Assembly (NCBI GenBank): GCA_017577485.1
Contig: PKRI01000039.1
Location: 1-18,079 of the forward strand
Reading direction: 5' to 3'
DNA: 18,079 bases
From: Bacillota bacterium
GTDB lineage: Bacteria; Bacillota; Sulfobacillia; Thermaerobacterales; RSA17
Shown: positions 14,686-18,079 of the stretch, piece after piece
How the letters are laid out: each line of letters starts with the position of its first letter
Numbering within the stretch: the stretch's first letter is position 1
Notes under the pieces: generated by a model
Seen by the model: only the letters and a program-made list of their open reading frames with translations
Told to the model about the DNA's origin: nothing
Databases searched by the model: none
Position numbers and translations under genes: made by a program

Positions 14686-15648
14686 TCAGGCCCGTCCCGC
14701 CGCACCCGCGGCCGGTGCCGCCAGCGCGCCGGCGGCGATGTCGGCCAGGGCGTCCAGGAAGTCGGGCGCGTCGTTGAGGGACGCGGTCCGGGCGAAGGCG
14801 ATGCCCGCCTCCGCGGCGGCGTCCCGGGCCTCGATGTCCAGGTCGTAGAAGACCTCCAGGTGATCGGCCACGAAGCCGGCCGGGCAGACCACCACGCCGG
14901 GTACGCCCTCCGCGGCCAGGTCGCGGATCACGTCGCAGATGTCGGGGCCCAGCCACGGGTCCGACGTCATGCCGGCGCTCTGGTACGCAGTCTGCCAGCG
15001 GCGGAGCCCCGCTTCCCGGGCCACGGCGTCGGCGGTTTCCTTCAGGTGCCGGTCGTAGGGATCGCCCTGCTGCAGGATGCGCTGGGGCAGGCTGTGGGCG
15101 GTGAACACCACCACGGCCCCGTCACGGGCCGCCGGGGGCAGTTCCAGCAGGGCCGACCGCACCCGCCGGGCCAGGGCGGCCACGAAGCCGGGGTGCAGGT
15201 GCCAGTGGTCCACGTAGGTGACGTCCATGCCGGCACCGGCGGAGGCCAGGCCCTCCTGGACCGCCTTGTGGTAGGCGGCCACGCTCATGATGGAATACTG
15301 GGGCGCCATCACCAGGGCCACGGCCTCCCGGATCCCGTCCCGCACCATGCGGCGGACGGTGTCCTGGATGAAGGGCCGCGCGTGCTTGCAGCCCACGTAC
15401 GCCGCCACGGGCCGGCCGAGCCGGGCGGCCAGGCGCTGGGCCGTCCCCACCGCCTGGCGGCGGGTGATCACGTTGAGGGGCGACCGCTCGCCGATGAGCC
15501 GGTAGCGCTCGGTCAGTTCCGCCAGGTTCTCGGGCGACGGCGGCCGGCCGCCGCGGATATGGGTGTAGTAGGGTTCCAGGTCGTCCAGGGTTTCGGGCGT
15601 GCCGTAGGCCATGATCAGCAGCCCCAGGGTGTCGGGTGACCTGTCCAC
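14686..15648 (-). CDS. hemH: Ferrochelatase (coproporphyrin ferrochelatase type)
   Basis: A 320-aa cytoplasmic enzyme that inserts Fe(II) into a porphyrin. LLIMAYGTPETLDDLEPYYT at the N-terminus closely resembles Bacillus-type CpfC, with Y15 matching the loop Tyr near the substrate. The catalytic His is H185 in FTAHSLPQR and the metal-site Glu is E265 in FVADHLEVFYDLDIEA; AYQSAGMTSDPWLGPDI (221-237) is another family block. There is no C-terminal Cys cluster. Neighbouring HemY supports the coproporphyrin-dependent route. GTG at 15648 is preceded by TGGAGGTG at 6-nt spacing, and similarity begins at that start, although the frame is open upstream. The gene lies 32 bp after the 2-hydroxyacid dehydrogenase and 5 bp before hemY. 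Confidence 0.95.
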   Translation of the reverse strand: MDRSPDTLGLLIMAYGTPETLDDLEPYYTHIRGGRPPSPENLAELTERYRLIGERSPLNVITRRQAVGTAQRLAARLGRPVAAYVGCKHARPFIQDTVRRMVRDGIREAVALVMAPQYSIMSVAAYHKAVQEGLASAGAGMDVTYVDHWHLHPGFVAALARRVRSALLELPPAARDGAVVVFTAHSLPQRILQQGDPYDRHLKETADAVAREAGLRRWQTAYQSAGMTSDPWLGPDICDVIRDLAAEGVPGVVVCPAGFVADHLEVFYDLDIEARDAAAEAGIAFARTASLNDAPDFLDALADIAAGALAAPAAGAAGRA

Positions 15649-15680
15649 CGAACGCACCTCCACGGGTGAGTCTCCAGCCG

Positions 15681-16664
15681 TCAGGGTGCCGGGTCCGTCC
15701 AGTTGACCGGGGTCGGCGGCCGCTGTCCCGTGAGGACCGCCACCAGGTTCTCCGCGGCCAGGCAGGCCATGCGGGTCCGGGTGCGGATGCTGGCGCTGCC
15801 GATGTGGGGCAGGGCCACCACCCGTTCCAGGCCCAGCAGCGGGTGATCGGCCGGCAGCGGCTCCCGGTGGTACACATCCAGGCCCGCCGCCCAGATCCAG
15901 CCTTCCCGCAGGGCCCGGACCAGCGCTGCCTCGTCGACGATGGCCCCCCGGGCGGTGTTGATCAGCACGGCCGTGGGCTTCATCCGCCTGAGTTCCGGCT
16001 CCCCGATCAGGTGGTGGGTCTCGGGCGTCAGCGGGCAGTGGATGCTGACGAAGTCCGCCTCGCCCAGCAGGGTGGGGAGGTCGACGTAGCGGCAGCCCAG
16101 GGCCGCCTCCAGGTCCAGCTTGCGGCTGCGGCTGTAGTAGATGACCTGCATGCCGAAACCGGCCGCCCGCCGGGCCACCGCGGCGCCGATGCGGCCCAGG
16201 CCGATGATGCCCAGCACGGCCCCGTGGACGTCCTGGCCGGTGAACTCCATGGGCCTCCAGGTGGTCCAGCGGCCTTCCCGCAGGCTGCGCTCGGCCTGGG
16301 GCAGCTGGCGCGCCGCGGCCAAGAGCAGGGCGAAGGCCAGGTCGGCGGTGGACTCGGTGAGCACCCCGGGCGTGTTGGTGACCACGATGCCCCGGCGGGT
16401 GGCGGCTTCCACGTCGATGTTGTCGTAGCCCACCGCCATCTGGGCGATGACCCGCAGGCGCCGGGCCCGCGCCAGCAGGTCTTCGGTGACGGCGTCGGTC
16501 AGCAGGGTGAGGAGGCCGTCCACTTCCCGGATCTTCTCGGCCAGGACCGCCGGGTCCACCGGCTCGTCGCGGTCCCACACCTCGAAGTCGCAGTGGCGGG
16601 CCACGATGTGCAGGGCCTCCTGGGGGATGCGCCGGGTGATGTACACGCGGGGCCTGGTCACCAC
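15681..16664 (-). CDS. D-2-hydroxyacid dehydrogenase, glyoxylate/hydroxypyruvate reductase type
   Basis: A 327-aa cytoplasmic oxidoreductase. The NAD(P)-binding motif GLGRIG (155-160) and catalytic triad R239 (NTARGAIVDE), E268 (DVYHREPLP) and H287 (LPHIGSA) are all present. VYITRRIPQEAL at the N-terminus and AVGYDNIDVEAATRRGI (77-93) are typical of archaeal/bacterial glyoxylate reductases. After the second strand the sequence is YYSRSRK rather than one with an acidic residue, which favours NADPH. The likely reaction is reduction of glyoxylate or hydroxypyruvate. GTG at 16664 follows AGGGAGGGA at good spacing; a second GTG is directly after it (16661). It is the first gene of a minus-strand operon with hemH and hemY, and a palindrome sits in its leader. 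A role in haem synthesis is not known for this family. Confidence 0.92.
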   Translation of the reverse strand: MVTRPRVYITRRIPQEALHIVARHCDFEVWDRDEPVDPAVLAEKIREVDGLLTLLTDAVTEDLLARARRLRVIAQMAVGYDNIDVEAATRRGIVVTNTPGVLTESTADLAFALLLAAARQLPQAERSLREGRWTTWRPMEFTGQDVHGAVLGIIGLGRIGAAVARRAAGFGMQVIYYSRSRKLDLEAALGCRYVDLPTLLGEADFVSIHCPLTPETHHLIGEPELRRMKPTAVLINTARGAIVDEAALVRALREGWIWAAGLDVYHREPLPADHPLLGLERVVALPHIGSASIRTRTRMACLAAENLVAVLTGQRPPTPVNWTDPAP

Positions 16665-16682
16665 CGGGGTTCCCTCCCTGCA

Positions 16683-16700
16683 GCAGCCGGCACCGGCTGC
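16683..16700. promoter_or_regulatory. Palindrome in the leader of the hydroxyacid dehydrogenase-hem operon
   Basis: GCAGCCGG-CA-CCGGCTGC is a perfect 8-bp inverted repeat with a 2-bp centre, immediately upstream of the ribosome site at 16671-16679. It could be a repressor operator or a leader hairpin affecting translation. Confidence 0.45.
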
Positions 16701-16717
16701 GTCCCTGCCCGCTTCCC

Positions 16718-16726
16718 AGGATACCA
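16718..16726 (-). promoter_or_regulatory. Putative extended -10 promoter of the operon
   Basis: On the minus strand TGGTATCCT matches an extended -10 (TG-N-TATCCT). The start near 16711 would give a leader of about 47 nt containing the palindrome. No good -35 is visible. Confidence 0.35.
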
Positions 16727-16806
16727 CTTCGCGCCGCGTCCCGGCGGGGCCGCCGCTCTGGTCAGGCCCGCCGCTTCCAGCGATGATGGGAGCAGGAGGC
16801 TGGCCG

Positions 16807-17919
16807 ATGGTGTACGGGCTGGTTCGCCCGCTGCTGTTCCGCATGGATCCCGAGCAGGCCCACGAGCGGGTCATGGGGCTGCTGGAGGCGGTGGAGGCGC
16901 GGCCGGCGCTGCGGCAGGCGCTGGCCCGCCGCTTCACGGTGGACCACCCCGCCCTGCAGGTGGAGGCCTTCGGGCTCCGGTTCCCCAATCCCGTGGGGCT
17001 GGCGGCGGGCTTCGACAAGGACGCCCGGGCGCCCCGGGCGCTGGCCGCCCTGGGGTTCGGGTTCATCGAGGTGGGGACGGTCACGCCGCGGCCCCAGCCC
17101 GGCAACCCGCGGCCCCGGCTGTTCCGCCTGCCGGCCGACGAGGCCCTGATCAACCGCATGGGCTTCAACAACGAGGGTGCCGCCGCCGCGGCGGCGCGGC
17201 TCGGGCGGGCGCACCCGGTCCCCGTGCCCGTGGGCGTCAACATCGGCCGCAACCGCGCCACCCCCAACGAGCGGGCCGCGGAGGACTACCTGGAGTGCCT
17301 TCGGGTGCTGTTCCCGCATGCCGCGTACGCCGTCATCAACGTTTCGTCGCCCAACACGCCGGAACTCAGGGACCTGCAGGCGGCCGCGGCCCTGGGCCGC
17401 CTGCTGGCCGCCGTCCAGGCCGAGAATCGCGCCCTTTCGCGAAAGCACGGGCGGGCGCCGCTGCCGGTGCTGGTGAAGATCGCCCCGGACCTGGACCGGG
17501 AGGGCCTGGCGGCCGTGGTGGACGCCGCCGCCACCCACGGCGCCGCCGGCATCATCGCCGTCAACACCACCGTGAACCGCAGCGGCCTGCGCCGGCCCGC
17601 CCACGAGGCGGGGGGCCTCAGCGGCCGGCCCCTGGCGGCGCGGGCCCTGCGCATCACCGCCGCCGTCCACCGCCTGACCGGCGGGCGGTTGCCCGTCATC
17701 GGCGTGGGCGGTATCTTCTCAGCCAGAGATGCTTACGAACGGATCCGGGCCGGGGCCACGCTGGTGCAGGTCTACACGGCCCTGATCTACCGCGGCCCCG
17801 GTCTGGCCCGCAGGATTAACCGGGGGCTCGTGCAACTGCTGGAACGGGACGGTCTCGGCCGCATCACCGAGGCCGTCGGCCTGGACGCAGGCCGGTGGCT
17901 GGAAGACGGGTGGTCCTGA
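16807..17919 (+). CDS. pyrD: Dihydroorotate dehydrogenase (quinone), class 2
   Basis: A 370-aa FMN enzyme that oxidises dihydroorotate to orotate in pyrimidine synthesis and passes electrons to membrane quinone. The N-terminal segment YGLVRPLLFRMDPEQAHERV is the membrane-associating helix of class 2 enzymes. GLAAGFDKD (64-72), GTVTPRPQPGNPRPRLFRLP (90-109) and NRMGFNNEG (116-124) are class 2 hallmarks, and the catalytic Ser is in NVSSPNTPELRDLQ (178-191). FMN-binding blocks are KIAPDL (224-229), VNTT (252-255) and IGVGGIFSARDAY (298-310). Being class 2, it implies a respiratory quinone pool. ATG at 16807 follows GCAGGAGG at about 8-nt spacing. It is divergent from the hydroxyacid dehydrogenase-hem operon and followed after 43 bp by another gene on the same strand. 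Confidence 0.96.
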   Translation: MVYGLVRPLLFRMDPEQAHERVMGLLEAVEARPALRQALARRFTVDHPALQVEAFGLRFPNPVGLAAGFDKDARAPRALAALGFGFIEVGTVTPRPQPGNPRPRLFRLPADEALINRMGFNNEGAAAAAARLGRAHPVPVPVGVNIGRNRATPNERAAEDYLECLRVLFPHAAYAVINVSSPNTPELRDLQAAAALGRLLAAVQAENRALSRKHGRAPLPVLVKIAPDLDREGLAAVVDAAATHGAAGIIAVNTTVNRSGLRRPAHEAGGLSGRPLAARALRITAAVHRLTGGRLPVIGVGGIFSARDAYERIRAGATLVQVYTALIYRGPGLARRINRGLVQLLERDGLGRITEAVGLDAGRWLEDGWS

Positions 17920-17962
17920 TCCCCGCGCCGCCGGCTCCGGATACGTAAGGAGTCGATGCCCT

Positions 17963-18079
17963 ATGCCCCGTCCCCACGTGGTCGTCACCGAGCCGCTGCC
18001 CCGCGAGAGCATGAAGCCACTGGAGGCGGTGGCCGACGTCACCTACCTGGAACGGCTGCTGCCGCCCGAGGAACTGTAC
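17963..18079 (+). CDS. 2-hydroxyacid dehydrogenase (phosphoglycerate dehydrogenase-like), 5' part only
   Basis: The first 39 residues are visible before the window ends. PRPHVVVTEPLPRESMKPLE followed by a VADVTYLE strand and PPEEL is the typical first beta-alpha-beta of D-3-phosphoglycerate dehydrogenase and related D-2-hydroxyacid dehydrogenases. No catalytic residues lie within the visible part, so the exact member cannot be named. ATG at 17963 is about 10 nt after AAGGAG (17947-17952). An earlier ATG at 17956 is in another frame and too near the ribosome site. It may be co-transcribed with pyrD. Confidence 0.7.
   Translation, partial: MPRPHVVVTEPLPRESMKPLEAVADVTYLERLLPPEELY

Noticed and set aside
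15649..16578. Upstream extension of the hemH frame
   Set aside because: It is a shadow of the hydroxyacid dehydrogenase gene; GTG at 15648 has a ribosome site and begins the similarity.
15636..17819. Plus-strand frame of more than 700 residues
   Set aside because: It is a non-protein-like Gly/Ala/Pro/Arg/His-rich shadow across three real genes, a product of the high GC content.
17956..18079. Start at the ATG at 17956
   Set aside because: It is only 3 nt from the ribosome site and in a frame giving no family similarity; ATG 17963 fits both.

Overview
The window reads as chromosomal DNA of a very GC-rich bacterium, by eye around 70% G+C, with G or C in most third codon positions. Strong AGGAGG-type ribosome sites, frequent GTG and TTG starts, a secreted protein with a copper-amine-oxidase-type stalk domain, and HemH and HemY resembling the coproporphyrin-dependent haem enzymes together suggest a high-GC Bacillota of the Thermaerobacter/Symbiobacterium kind, possibly thermophilic and respiring with haem. 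That placement is inference; no rRNA is present.

1-620 is a scar region: a minus-strand coding fragment running off the left edge, the C-terminal third of a tyrosine integrase, its terminator, an 11-bp tandem repeat, and a complete tRNA-Asn (GTT). It looks like the remains of an element once integrated at the tRNA. 616-923 has no gene. A 74-aa unknown protein follows (924-1148), then a secreted CAP/Ig/stalk protein on the minus strand (1367-3091).

3289-5505 holds a class V aminotransferase, a Crp/Fnr-family regulator (minus), and a 7Fe ferredoxin (plus). The 143-bp gap between regulator and ferredoxin carries two GTGA-type Crp/Fnr boxes, one at the classical activating distance from a putative ferredoxin promoter. 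5644-8135 is a minus-strand pair with overlapping stop and start codons: a second class V PLP enzyme, then a glucose/sorbosone-dehydrogenase-like lipoprotein.

8284-13230 is the most unusual part, a tight plus-strand cluster: a MoeA-MobB fusion whose catalytic and P-loop motifs have largely decayed, a complete molybdopterin-binding large subunit of the xanthine dehydrogenase/CO dehydrogenase family with no FeS or FAD subunit nearby, and a PAP2-type membrane phosphatase. The degenerate fusion may be a dedicated cofactor-handling or insertion factor for the enzyme next to it (inference).

13133-16664 is a minus-strand operon reading 2-hydroxyacid dehydrogenase (glyoxylate reductase type), ferrochelatase HemH, and HemY oxidase, i.e. 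the last steps of haem synthesis. Divergent from it is pyrD (class 2, quinone-linked dihydroorotate dehydrogenase). The window ends in the start of another 2-hydroxyacid dehydrogenase.
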